Source: JBFWRI01 sp050248995
GTDB taxonomy: Bacteria > Pseudomonadota > Alphaproteobacteria > JAIXQD01
Direction: 5' to 3'
DNA: 22,594 nucleotides
Assembly: GCA_050248995.1 (NCBI GenBank)
Contig: JBFWRI010000029.1
Location: forward strand, 1 to 22,594
Every line of letters starts with the position of its first letter. The first letter of the stretch is position 1. A model generated the notes under the pieces. The model was given only the letters and a program-made list of their open reading frames with translations. It did no database searches and had not been told where the DNA came from. The position numbers and the translations under genes are program-made. Shown piece after piece: positions 7,293 through 12,964 of this stretch.

Positions 7293-8713
7293 TAGTTACT
7301 CTCCTTCTTTGATGTTAATGCCTGTTGTAGTTCAGCAGGATCTATACCTGCCAGGTTATTCAAACCACGTCCGCCCAGCAGGCCACCAAACTGACGTAGC
7401 ATTCCTTTTGCGCCACCTTTTTTGAACTGGCGCATCATATCGCGCATACCCAGATACTGTTTGAGCAGGCGATTGATCTCTTCAACTTTAACGCCGGCAC
7501 CGGCCGCAATGCGACGCTTGCGTGAGGCGTTCAGTAAGTCCGGGTCGCGGCGTTCACTGCGCGTCATCGAGCTGATAACGGCGCGCTGCCGCAATATAAT
7601 ACGGTCGTCGACATTGGCATTCTTCATGGCGTCTTTCAGGCCGCCGACACCGGGCAGGAAATTCATGATACCGCCGAGGCCACCCATCTTTTGCATCTGT
7701 GCCAGTTGGCTATCCAGGTCATTCAGATCGAACTGGCCGCTTTGCAACTTCGTTGCCATAGCCGCAGCTTCATCGTGGTCGATCTTGGTGATCGCACTTT
7801 CAACCAGCGACACGACATCGCCCATACCCAGAATGCGGCCAGCAAGACGATCGGGGTGGAATGCTTCAATCGCATCCAGCTTTTCGCCGGTGGCAAGAAA
7901 CTTGATTGGCTGGCCTGTAATATGACGCAGCGACAGCGCCGCACCGCCCCGCGCATCGCCATCAATGCGCGTCAGCACGGTGCCGGTAAGTGGCAACGCG
8001 TTGTGGAAGGCAGTTGCGGTATTCACCGCGTCTTGGCCGGTCATCGCATCGAGCACCAGCAGGATTTCGTGCGGCGATGTGGCGGCGGCCAGCGCCTTGA
8101 TTTCATCCATCATCTGCGCATCGATGGTGGTACGTCCGGCGGTATCGATCAGCAGCACATCAAAACCTTCGGTGCGCGCAGCTTTGATTGCACGCTCGGC
8201 AATGGCAACCGGCTTCTGGCCTTCGATAATCGGCAAGGCCGAAACGCCGACCTGATCGGCCAGAATTTGCAGCTGATGCTGCGCCGCAGGGCGGTAAACG
8301 TCGGTTGACGCGACCAATACCTTTTTACGGTCAATATCGTGCAGGCGCTTGGCTAGCTTGCCGGTGGTGGTGGTTTTACCGCTGCCCTGCAGGCCTGCCA
8401 TCAGGATAACAGTGGGCGGATTATTCTGGATATTCAGCGGCACATTGGCAGCGCCCAACAGGTCTTTCAGTTCGTCATGAACGATTTTTACAACCTGCTG
8501 CGCCGGGGTGATGGATTTCATCACATCCTGTCCGACGGCACGCTCTTTCACCTTCATCAGGAAATCTTTGACGACCGGTAATGCGACATCGGCTTCCAGC
8601 AGAGCCACACGCACTTCGCGCAGCGCTTCGGCGATATTCTCTTCAGACAGCGCGCCTCGCCCCGCCAGCTTGCGAAATACGTTACCTAGTTTATCGCTCA
8701 GCGCATCAAGCAC
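7292..8713 (-). CDS. ffh: signal recognition particle protein Ffh (SRP54)
   Basis: GTPase of the signal recognition particle; binds 4.5S RNA and signal sequences of nascent inner-membrane proteins and delivers ribosomes to FtsY. The N domain (about 1-85) includes ALLEADVAL. The G domain has the P-loop GLQGSGKTT (about 107-115), DTAGR and TRIDGDARGG. The Met-rich M domain ends with RSERRDPDLLNASRKRRIA and MRDMMRQFKKG. I place the start at GTG 8713: it gives MLDALSDKLGN, matching the family N-terminus, and GGGAGA lies 7 bases upstream. A longer reading from TTG 8728 would run through that ribosome site. The product is 473 residues. It heads the ribosomal block and has a structured leader. Confidence 0.96.
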   Translation of the reverse strand: MLDALSDKLGNVFRKLAGRGALSEENIAEALREVRVALLEADVALPVVKDFLMKVKERAVGQDVMKSITPAQQVVKIVHDELKDLLGAANVPLNIQNNPPTVILMAGLQGSGKTTTTGKLAKRLHDIDRKKVLVASTDVYRPAAQHQLQILADQVGVSALPIIEGQKPVAIAERAIKAARTEGFDVLLIDTAGRTTIDAQMMDEIKALAAATSPHEILLVLDAMTGQDAVNTATAFHNALPLTGTVLTRIDGDARGGAALSLRHITGQPIKFLATGEKLDAIEAFHPDRLAGRILGMGDVVSLVESAITKIDHDEAAAMATKLQSGQFDLNDLDSQLAQMQKMGGLGGIMNFLPGVGGLKDAMKNANVDDRIILRQRAVISSMTRSERRDPDLLNASRKRRIAAGAGVKVEEINRLLKQYLGMRDMMRQFKKGGAKGMLRQFGGLLGGRGLNNLAGIDPAELQQALTSKKESN

Positions 8714-8864
8714 CTGATTTTCTCCCAACGCGGGGGTGAACGAAGTCCGTTACCCGCGCAAAACATAAAGACCGCTGTGAACGCATCGCGTCGACAGCGG
8801 GGACCCTACGCCCCGGCAGAATTTCCCCTGCAGGGCGGGCTTCAAGCCAGAAGTGGCTGGAAAC
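8714..8864 (-). ncRNA. structured ffh 5' leader with four consecutive hairpins
   Basis: Four stems lie in a row between the predicted transcription start and the ffh ribosome site. They are AGCCA/TGGCT (8845-8858), CGCCC+GCAG paired with CTGC+GGGCG (8809-8837), CCGCTGT+ACGC paired with GCGT+ACAGCGG (8772-8800), and CGCGGG..AACG paired with CGTT..ACCCGCG (8729-8758). The last ends about 3 bases before the GGGAGA ribosome site. No T-run follows, so these are not terminators. A leader element controlling ffh, or a separate small RNA from either strand, would both fit. It lacks the GGAAGGAAGCAG-type loop of 4.5S RNA, so it is not the SRP RNA. I do not recognise the fold as a known riboswitch. Confidence 0.45.
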
Positions 8865-8870
8865 ACGGTT

Positions 8871-8900
8871 GTTTTAGGAAAAACAGACCTGCAAAGTCAA
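8871..8900 (-). promoter_or_regulatory. candidate ffh promoter
   Basis: On the leftward strand TTGACT (8900-8895) is a 5/6 match to the -35 consensus. After 18 bases TAAAAC (8876-8871) is a 4/6 match to the -10 box. Initiation near 8864 would place all four leader hairpins in the ffh transcript. It lies back to back with the rpmE promoter, the two -35 boxes being 17 bases apart. Confidence 0.5.
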
Positions 8901-8917
8901 GAATTTAAAGAAAAACC

Positions 8918-8946
8918 TTGCGTTTCAGCGCTTTCGGCCCTTATAA
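8918..8946 (+). promoter_or_regulatory. sigma-70-type promoter for rpmE
   Basis: TTGCGT (8918-8923), a 17-base spacer and TTATAA (8941-8946) form a good housekeeping promoter. TATAAC one base later is an equally good -10 reading. Transcription would start near 8953, leaving a leader of about 40 bases before rpmE. Confidence 0.55.
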
Positions 8947-8991
8947 CCACCGCCTGTCCCGGTCGGAAATCGGGATGTAACGGAGATGACG

Positions 8992-9231
8992 ATGAAACCA
9001 GAAATTCACCCCGACTATCACGAAATCAACGTCGTGATGACGGATGGCACCAGCTTCAAGACCCGCAGCACCTGGGGCAAGGCCGGCGATACACTGCGCC
9101 TGGATATCGATCCCAAGACGCACCCGGCATGGACCGGCAACACAAACGTGCTTAAGGGCGGTACGCAGCTTGAAAAGTTCAACAAGAAGTTTGCCGGCAT
9201 CGGCAAGAAGGACGACAAGAAGTCGGCCTAA
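8992..9231 (+). CDS. rpmE: 50S ribosomal protein L31, zinc-independent type
   Basis: L31 bridges the ribosomal subunits. The 79-residue product has the family opening IHPDYHEINVVMTDGT, then RSTWGKAGDTLRLDIDP and THPAWTG, followed by a Lys-rich end. None of the four zinc-binding Cys of the C+ type is present (the CxC and CxxC sites read VVMT and DPKTH), so it is the C- form normal for many alphaproteobacteria. I prefer the second ATG at 8992: CGGAG lies 6 bases before it, whereas the ATG at 8986 directly abuts that site. The gene stands alone between its own promoter and a strong terminator. Confidence 0.96.
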   Translation: MKPEIHPDYHEINVVMTDGTSFKTRSTWGKAGDTLRLDIDPKTHPAWTGNTNVLKGGTQLEKFNKKFAGIGKKDDKKSA

Positions 9232-9250
9232 TACTTCGGACACCCAATTT

Positions 9251-9277
9251 AAAAGCCCCACTTCGGTGGGGCTTTTT
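9251..9277 (+). terminator. intrinsic terminator after rpmE, usable in both directions
   Basis: A perfect GCCCCAC/GTGGGGC stem is closed by a TTCG loop, preceded by AAAA and followed by TTTTT. It ends rpmE. On the other strand the same stem is followed by TTTT and lies directly after the stop codon of the leftward glycosylase gene, whose TAA (9278-9276) is inside the T-run. Confidence 0.95.
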
Positions 9278-10004
9278 ATACCGCCGGTTCGAAATTATTG
9301 CGGCTCCAGTTCCACAGCACCGGGTGCATCTCGACCGGGCTTAAGCCGCTGTCTTTCAGTAGTTCTCGCCATAGCACGGCCACCTGCTCGACCGTCGCGC
9401 CCGCATCAGCGATGCCAAGATGTGCCGAACACTGCAGCACATGCGTATCCGGGATGATCGAGATTGCATCCATATTGGCGAGTTTCATATCGGTGTACTG
9501 ACTCAGGATATACAGCCAGTAATTAGCCATCTTCGGCCCACTAAGATACGGGAACCATGCGCGCTTTTCCTTCTGCACAAATGGCAGGATACATGCAGCG
9601 TCGTGGTTGCCGGCAGCCAGCACACGACGCGGATCGCTGCCAAAGTGCTCGTGTAGTGTGCGACATATCTTCGTCCAGATTTCCGTATGCTTGTTCGGCT
9701 GCAGACCCAGCTTGTGTTTGCACAAGTCAGCGCGAACCTCTTCTACCGGCCGCATGACGACACGCTCAGGATAGAACAGGTAATTGGCATCCGGGTCTTC
9801 CCACGTCTTCAGGGCCGCCTGCCACATGGCCGGGCTGCTCCGCTGAAAGTTCAGGCACGGCGGCAACGTAAAGTATAGGTAGTTTTCCCGACTGCTCTTG
9901 GGATGGCCCGGATTAACTTCGTGCTGCGACAGCGTCGGAATCTTCCCTGCATGATACAAATCATGCAGGGCAAGAACGCGCTTCAGGACAACTTTTTTAT
10001 CCAT
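9276..10004 (-). CDS. probable HhH-GPD DNA glycosylase/lyase, AGOG-like
   Basis: A 242-residue soluble protein that I read as a base-excision repair glycosylase of the helix-hairpin-helix superfamily. The segment YLSGPKMANYWLYIL (153-167) resembles the hairpin of endonuclease III and OGG1, with Lys158 at the position of the catalytic lysine. IPDTHVLQCSAHLGI (184-198) matches the VDTHxxR region, with Asp186 as catalytic Asp. The 28-residue gap between them is longer than in EndoIII or OGG1 (about 18-19) and closer to archaeal AGOG 8-oxoguanine glycosylases. There is no C-terminal Cys cluster, so no Fe-S centre. The substrate is not determined. No good ribosome site precedes the ATG. It follows the rcdA terminator and ends in the rpmE terminator. 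Confidence 0.6.
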   Translation of the reverse strand: MDKKVVLKRVLALHDLYHAGKIPTLSQHEVNPGHPKSSRENYLYFTLPPCLNFQRSSPAMWQAALKTWEDPDANYLFYPERVVMRPVEEVRADLCKHKLGLQPNKHTEIWTKICRTLHEHFGSDPRRVLAAGNHDAACILPFVQKEKRAWFPYLSGPKMANYWLYILSQYTDMKLANMDAISIIPDTHVLQCSAHLGIADAGATVEQVAVLWRELLKDSGLSPVEMHPVLWNWSRNNFEPAV

Positions 10005-10033
10005 GCCGCTGTTTTACGCCAGTACCAGCCAAG

Positions 10034-10073
10034 AAAAAAGCCCGGCCAGTGGATTACCAAGGGCCGGGCTTTT
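10034..10073 (-). terminator. intrinsic terminator after the RcdA-like gene
   Basis: AAGCCCGGCC and GGCCGGGCTT form a perfect 10-bp stem around a 13-14 base loop. On the leftward strand a run of six T follows, 22 bases after the RcdA-like stop. TTTT on the other strand makes it potentially bidirectional. Confidence 0.9.
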
Positions 10074-10094
10074 GCTGTCCACCAAGGAGATTTC

Positions 10095-10613
10095 TTATGC
10101 GCGGGCTGCAATCGGCTCGACATCAGCGCCGCCGACAATGTGCAAGCCAATAAAGGCCGGTGCTGTTTTCGACTTTGCTGTACGGGCGGTTGCCTGCGTC
10201 TTCAACATCTGTTCGAGGCGAGCGATGCGCATATAGTAGCTGTGGCTGCGTTCCAGCAATTCGCGCAGGCCCTTCGGCAGACGCTCATCGTCATGGCCAT
10301 TGGTTTCGATACATTCAATACCGCCACCCAGCTGCCAGTTGGCAGCTTCCAGCTCTTCCGCATCCAGTTCGCCGGCCGCAACCGCCTTATGGCCAAGCAG
10401 CCATGCCAGCGAGTGCATCAGGCGCGCCGTGATGCGCGTTTGATGATAACCAATACGAAGACCAACAGACAGGCTCGCGGCTTCGCGTTCCTTGCGTTCC
10501 TGATAGGTCATGTAATTCTTAGCTTGCGTCAGCAGTTCAACGCCGTCATCGAAAGCCTGTGACAGGAACTTGCTTTCCGTGTTCCAGCTTGATGTATTGC
10601 CCAATTCAACCAT
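10095..10613 (-). CDS. rcdA: RcdA-like protein (DUF1465 family)
   Basis: The family prototype, Caulobacter RcdA, is an adaptor helping ClpXP degrade the cell-cycle regulator CtrA. The 172-residue product is all-helical in character and has the family core: a dimer-forming region around GYHQTRITARLMHSLAWLLG (56-75), AVAAGELDAEELEAANWQL, then LPKGLRELLERSHSYYMRIARLEQ, and a variable Ala-rich tail. I start it at the ATG at 10613 because AGGGGG lies 5-6 bases upstream. A longer reading to GTG 10712 adds 33 residues with no ribosome site and no family match. CtrA itself is not in this window, so a cell-cycle role is inferred from family only. Confidence 0.75.
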   Translation of the reverse strand: MVELGNTSSWNTESKFLSQAFDDGVELLTQAKNYMTYQERKEREAASLSVGLRIGYHQTRITARLMHSLAWLLGHKAVAAGELDAEELEAANWQLGGGIECIETNGHDDERLPKGLRELLERSHSYYMRIARLEQMLKTQATARTAKSKTAPAFIGLHIVGGADVEPIAARA

Positions 10614-10828
10614 GCTCGCCCCCTGATACTCTTTGTTGATGGGCGCGATTTTTATTTTGCGCCCAGCCAGAACATGGTCCCCACCACGTCCTGTTCTTGA
10701 CCCCATAATCACGGTTCGAGGTAAACAAACGGGAAATAAAAGCTTGCCAAAATCTAAAGCTGTTTAATTACCACTTCGGAAAATCCACACCTTAGGAAAT
10801 AGGCGTTTTTATTGGGTTTTTGTGGCAT
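10614..10828. other. gap between the RcdA-like gene and the heat-shock promoter
   Basis: These bases separate two divergent genes and should hold the leftward promoter for the RcdA-like gene. I see no convincing -35/-10 pair. TTGTTT, 14 bases, then TTATGG is too closely spaced, and only isolated TTAA half-sites occur, not a TTAA-N7-TTAA CtrA box. The stretch 10740-10820 is AT-rich. No supportable coding region lies here. Confidence 0.5.
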
Positions 10829-10858
10829 CTTGAAACACCGGTTAAGGCTTCCCACATA
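10829..10858 (+). promoter_or_regulatory. heat-shock (RpoH/sigma-32-type) promoter of the Hsp20 gene
   Basis: CTTGAAA (10829-10835) is the sigma-32 -35 box. CCCACATA follows 15 bases later (10851-10858) in place of CCCCATNT. Counted as CTTG-N18-CYTATNT it fits the alphaproteobacterial RpoH consensus in five of seven -10 positions. Initiation near 10864 gives a leader of about 100 bases. Confidence 0.65.
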
Positions 10859-10867
10859 CAATTTTAA

Positions 10868-10966
10868 CGGAGCGCTAAGAGTTAGGCTCCGCCGAAGAGC
10901 GTGGAACACCAAGGTGAAACGCGATTCGAAGCGTACGAATCTTGCTTTTTGAAAGGAGAACGAATC
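10868..10966 (+). promoter_or_regulatory. ROSE-like RNA thermometer in the Hsp20 leader
   Basis: Known ROSE elements repress small heat-shock genes at low temperature by pairing the Shine-Dalgarno with a U(U/C)GCU motif. Here CTTGCT (10941-10946) faces AGGAG (10954-10958). The pairs are C-G, U-A, U-G, then G10944 bulged, C-G and U-A, extended by two U-A pairs, which is the ROSE signature. Upstream lie hairpin CGGAGC+CTAA paired with TTAG+GCTCCG (10868-10891), hairpin GCGT+CACC paired with GGTG+ACGC (10899-10922), and GATTCG/CGAATC (10923-10941). The ATG at 10967 follows the Shine-Dalgarno by 8 bases. Leader length, position and gene type all match the class. Confidence 0.75.
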
Positions 10967-11440
10967 ATGCGCACTTACGATCTGACCCCCCTGTTCCGGC
11001 AATCAGTCGGTTTCGACACACTGAACCGCATGCTGGATAGCGCGCTGAAGTGGGATGAAAGCGCACCGGCATATCCACCCTACAACATCGAAAAGCGCGG
11101 CGAAGACGCTTACCGCATCACGCTGGCTGTCGCTGGTTTTGGCGCGGATGACCTGACCCTCACCAGCCAGGAAAACTCGTTGGTGATAGCCGGCAAGCAG
11201 GCGACCCCTGAACCTGCTGCCGGTGACTATCTGCCCGAATACCTCCATAGGGGCATCGCCGCCCGCGCCTTTGAACGGCGCTTCCATCTGGCTGATCATG
11301 TGAAGGTGACGGACGCCCAGCTGGAAAACGGGCTGTTGCATGTCAGTCTGGTGCGCGAAGTGCCGGAAGCCATGAAGCCCCGCACGATTAAAGTGCAAGC
11401 GGGCGGTGGCACAAAAACGATAGATCAGAAGGCGGCGTAA
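10967..11440 (+). CDS. ibpA: small heat-shock protein, Hsp20/IbpA family
   Basis: An ATP-independent holdase that binds unfolding proteins and keeps them accessible to DnaK and ClpB; cytosolic oligomer. The 157 residues begin MRTYDLTPLFRQSVGFD, the IbpA N-terminal signature. The alpha-crystallin domain covers about 36-145, with YPPYNIEK, RITLAVAGF, the GIAARAFERRFHLADHV strand and NGLLHVSL. The IPEAxKPR-type C-terminal motif appears as VPEAMKPRTIKV. The ATG at 10967 is preceded by AAGGAG 8 bases away; longer in-frame readings from 10901 would run through the thermometer. Regulation is predicted at two levels, an RpoH-type promoter and temperature-dependent translation. A strong terminator follows. 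Confidence 0.96.
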   Translation: MRTYDLTPLFRQSVGFDTLNRMLDSALKWDESAPAYPPYNIEKRGEDAYRITLAVAGFGADDLTLTSQENSLVIAGKQATPEPAAGDYLPEYLHRGIAARAFERRFHLADHVKVTDAQLENGLLHVSLVREVPEAMKPRTIKVQAGGGTKTIDQKAA

Positions 11441-11466
11441 TAACCTTTGCATAGCCGCCGGATGAG

Positions 11467-11502
11467 GTCCGCCGCAGTCAGTTCGCTGCGGCGGGTCTTT
11501 TT
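11467..11502 (+). terminator. intrinsic terminator after the Hsp20 gene
   Basis: CCGCCGCAG (11469-11477) and CTGCGGCGG (11486-11494) pair perfectly over 9 bp around an 8-base loop, then GTC and TTTTT. The end of the T-run overlaps the stop codon of the convergent 157-aa gene. The other strand has no T-run, so it should act mainly on the Hsp20 transcript. Confidence 0.93.
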
Positions 11503-11974
11503 ACTCTGCGGCCGGGGATTGCAAACCCAACAATGCTCGCAGAGCTTCGGGCCCGGTTAACCGACCAGGGCGGTCCGGCTGCATCATAATGCGTTCACGC
11601 CTGTCGCCACGCTGTTCAACCGACCACCAGACATCCACGCCGGTGGGCACCACTTTCAGATGGTCCATATCAGAGCGCACAAAGTCATTTAGCGTAATAG
11701 TGGCTTCGTAGCGCTGGGCCGCCGTATCTTTAGGTTTCAATAAAAAGACAATGGATGTTTTTTCTTTGGCTCCCACTGAAGGGCTTACAATGCGGCCTGC
11801 TTCCATATGCTGGAATTCAAGCTTCAGCCCGCCTTCGGCCGCAACCGCTAAAAGAGTATCGAAAAAAGGCTTAGCCCCCTCACTGCTGAGAGCCATTTCA
11901 ACATCAAAGGAGACATTATTCTGACCGAACCACACATGGGCTGCGGGGCTGATATCTGCAATTTCTGCTACCAT
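11501..11974 (-). CDS. hypothetical protein, 157 aa
   Basis: I do not recognise this family. The product is probably cytosolic: no signal peptide, no membrane segment, no cysteine. The N-terminal half mixes short strands and helices (VWFGQNNVSFDVEMAL, then AKPFFDTLLAVAAEGG); the middle has KTSIVFLLKP and EATITLNDFVRSDMDHLKVVP, suggesting a beta-rich fold. The C-terminus DRPGRLTGPEALRALLGL looks like a short helix. It is a real gene on context and signals: AAGGAG 7-8 bases before the ATG and a full reading frame. It lies 110 bases downstream of 3-hydroxybutyrate dehydrogenase on the same strand and converges on the Hsp20 gene. A role with either neighbour is not shown. Confidence 0.75.
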   Translation of the reverse strand: MVAEIADISPAAHVWFGQNNVSFDVEMALSSEGAKPFFDTLLAVAAEGGLKLEFQHMEAGRIVSPSVGAKEKTSIVFLLKPKDTAAQRYEATITLNDFVRSDMDHLKVVPTGVDVWWSVEQRGDRRERIMMQPDRPGRLTGPEALRALLGLQSPAAE

Positions 11975-12084
11975 TGCTATCTCCTTGCGAATATATCCGC
12001 CTAGCTAGCAGTGTGCAGCCATATCCTGCAACCATATAAATGCTTTCAGCTATATTGTGCGCCGCACAGGCGCATGATTCAGGC

Positions 12085-12867
12085 TTATTGCGCTGTCCAG
12101 CCGCCGTCGATCGACATATTGGCGCCCGTAATCTGTTTGGCGCCATCACTGCACAGGAAAACCGCCAGATCACCAATTTCTTCGGGTGTAGCAAATTGCA
12201 TCGACGGTTGTTTTGGCCCCAACAGCTTTTTAGTAGCAGCGGCATTATCAAGCCCGTCACGCTCAGCAATCGCATCGATCTGTTTCTGCACCAACGGCGT
12301 CAGCACCCAGCCGGGGCAAATAGCGTTGCATGTAATACCGCTGCCGGCCGTTTCCAGCGCTGTAACTTTGGTCAATCCCACAACACCGTGCTTGGCGGCA
12401 ACATAAGCCGCCTTGTCCGCACTGGCGACAAGGCCATGTGCGGAAGCAATATTGATGATACGGCCCCAGCCGCTCTTTCTCATGTGCGGCATGCCATACT
12501 TGGTTGTGTAGAAAGCTGATGACAGGTTGGTGGCAATCACAGCATCCCAGCGTTCCAGCGGAAAATCCGGAATACTGGCCACATGCTGGATGCCGGCATT
12601 GTTTACAATTACATCAATACTGCCAAGGCTGCTGACGGTCGCCTGGATCAGTGCTTCAATTTGGTCGGGCTTGCCAACGTCAGCGCCATGGTAATCAGCG
12701 CGTACGCCCAACGCTTCGATTTCATCATGGATTTTGCGCACTGTATCTGCGTCAGCAAAACCGTTCAGCATAATGTTCGCACCGGCGGCAGCCAGCCGTT
12801 TGGCAATACCCAAACCAATCCCGCTTGTGGAGCCCGTAACCAGTGCCACTTTGTTTTTTAATGTCAT
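12085..12867 (-). CDS. bdhA: D-3-hydroxybutyrate dehydrogenase (SDR family)
   Basis: Interconverts D-3-hydroxybutyrate and acetoacetate with NAD, used in polyhydroxybutyrate or ketone-body degradation. The 260 residues are the usual length. Visible are the cofactor loop TGSTSGIG (11-18), NNAG (89-92), the Ser142-Tyr155-Lys159 triad in NIASAHGL and YVAAKHG, and the PGWVLTPLVQKQI region with the QKQxxxxA segment typical of this enzyme group. The ATG at 12867 is chosen because GGAG lies 8 bases upstream and the product begins TLKNKVALVTG. The longer reading from 12912 adds residues with no family match. No clear promoter was found in the 53 bases back to the dsbA terminator. No polyhydroxybutyrate genes are nearby. 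Confidence 0.9.
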   Translation of the reverse strand: MTLKNKVALVTGSTSGIGLGIAKRLAAAGANIMLNGFADADTVRKIHDEIEALGVRADYHGADVGKPDQIEALIQATVSSLGSIDVIVNNAGIQHVASIPDFPLERWDAVIATNLSSAFYTTKYGMPHMRKSGWGRIINIASAHGLVASADKAAYVAAKHGVVGLTKVTALETAGSGITCNAICPGWVLTPLVQKQIDAIAERDGLDNAAATKKLLGPKQPSMQFATPEEIGDLAVFLCSDGAKQITGANMSIDGGWTAQ

Positions 12868-12920
12868 ACCAAATTCTCCGTTATCATCCTTGGGCGCAAT
12901 ACTAGGCCGCATTGACTAAT

Positions 12921-12949
12921 AAAAAAAGGGCAGCCGAAGCTGCCCTTTT
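12921..12949 (-). terminator. intrinsic terminator after the DsbA/ScsC-like gene
   Basis: AGGGCAGC and GCTGCCCT form a perfect 8-bp stem closed by a 4-base loop (CGAA, or TTCG on the leftward strand). Leftward, seven T follow directly. It begins 16 bases after the dsbA-like stop and separates that gene from bdhA. TTTT on the other side could also stop rightward transcripts. Confidence 0.94.
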
Positions 12950-12964
12950 AAAATGCTTTACCGG

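Noticed and set aside
8729..8985. 4.5S/SRP RNA (ffs) upstream of ffh
   Set aside because: The region is strongly structured and next to ffh, but neither strand has the conserved GGAAGGAAGCAG-type asymmetric loop or a long single hairpin.
8853..9155. Rightward 100-aa open frame over the rpmE promoter
   Set aside because: It includes the promoter and leader of rpmE and reads rpmE in the wrong frame.
10096..10152. Mini-frame of 18 codons behind an AAGGAG on the rightward strand
   Set aside because: The ribosome-site match is adjacent to the RcdA-like stop and downstream of a terminator on that strand. The peptide is the antisense of real coding sequence; most likely chance.
9903..10562. Rightward 219-aa open frame antisense to the RcdA-like gene and the glycosylase start
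   Set aside because: It crosses a strong bidirectional terminator and two real genes, and has no family similarity.
10613..10712. 33-residue N-terminal extension of the RcdA-like protein
   Set aside because: The GTG at 10712 has no ribosome site and family members start near the shorter position, which has AGGGGG upstream.
10740..10870. CtrA-binding site upstream of the RcdA-like or Hsp20 gene
   Set aside because: Only isolated TTAA half-sites occur; none form TTAA-N7-TTAA.
11003..11452. Leftward 149-aa open frame antisense to the Hsp20 gene
   Set aside because: The rightward frame is an unmistakable IbpA-type protein; the antisense frame has no family match.
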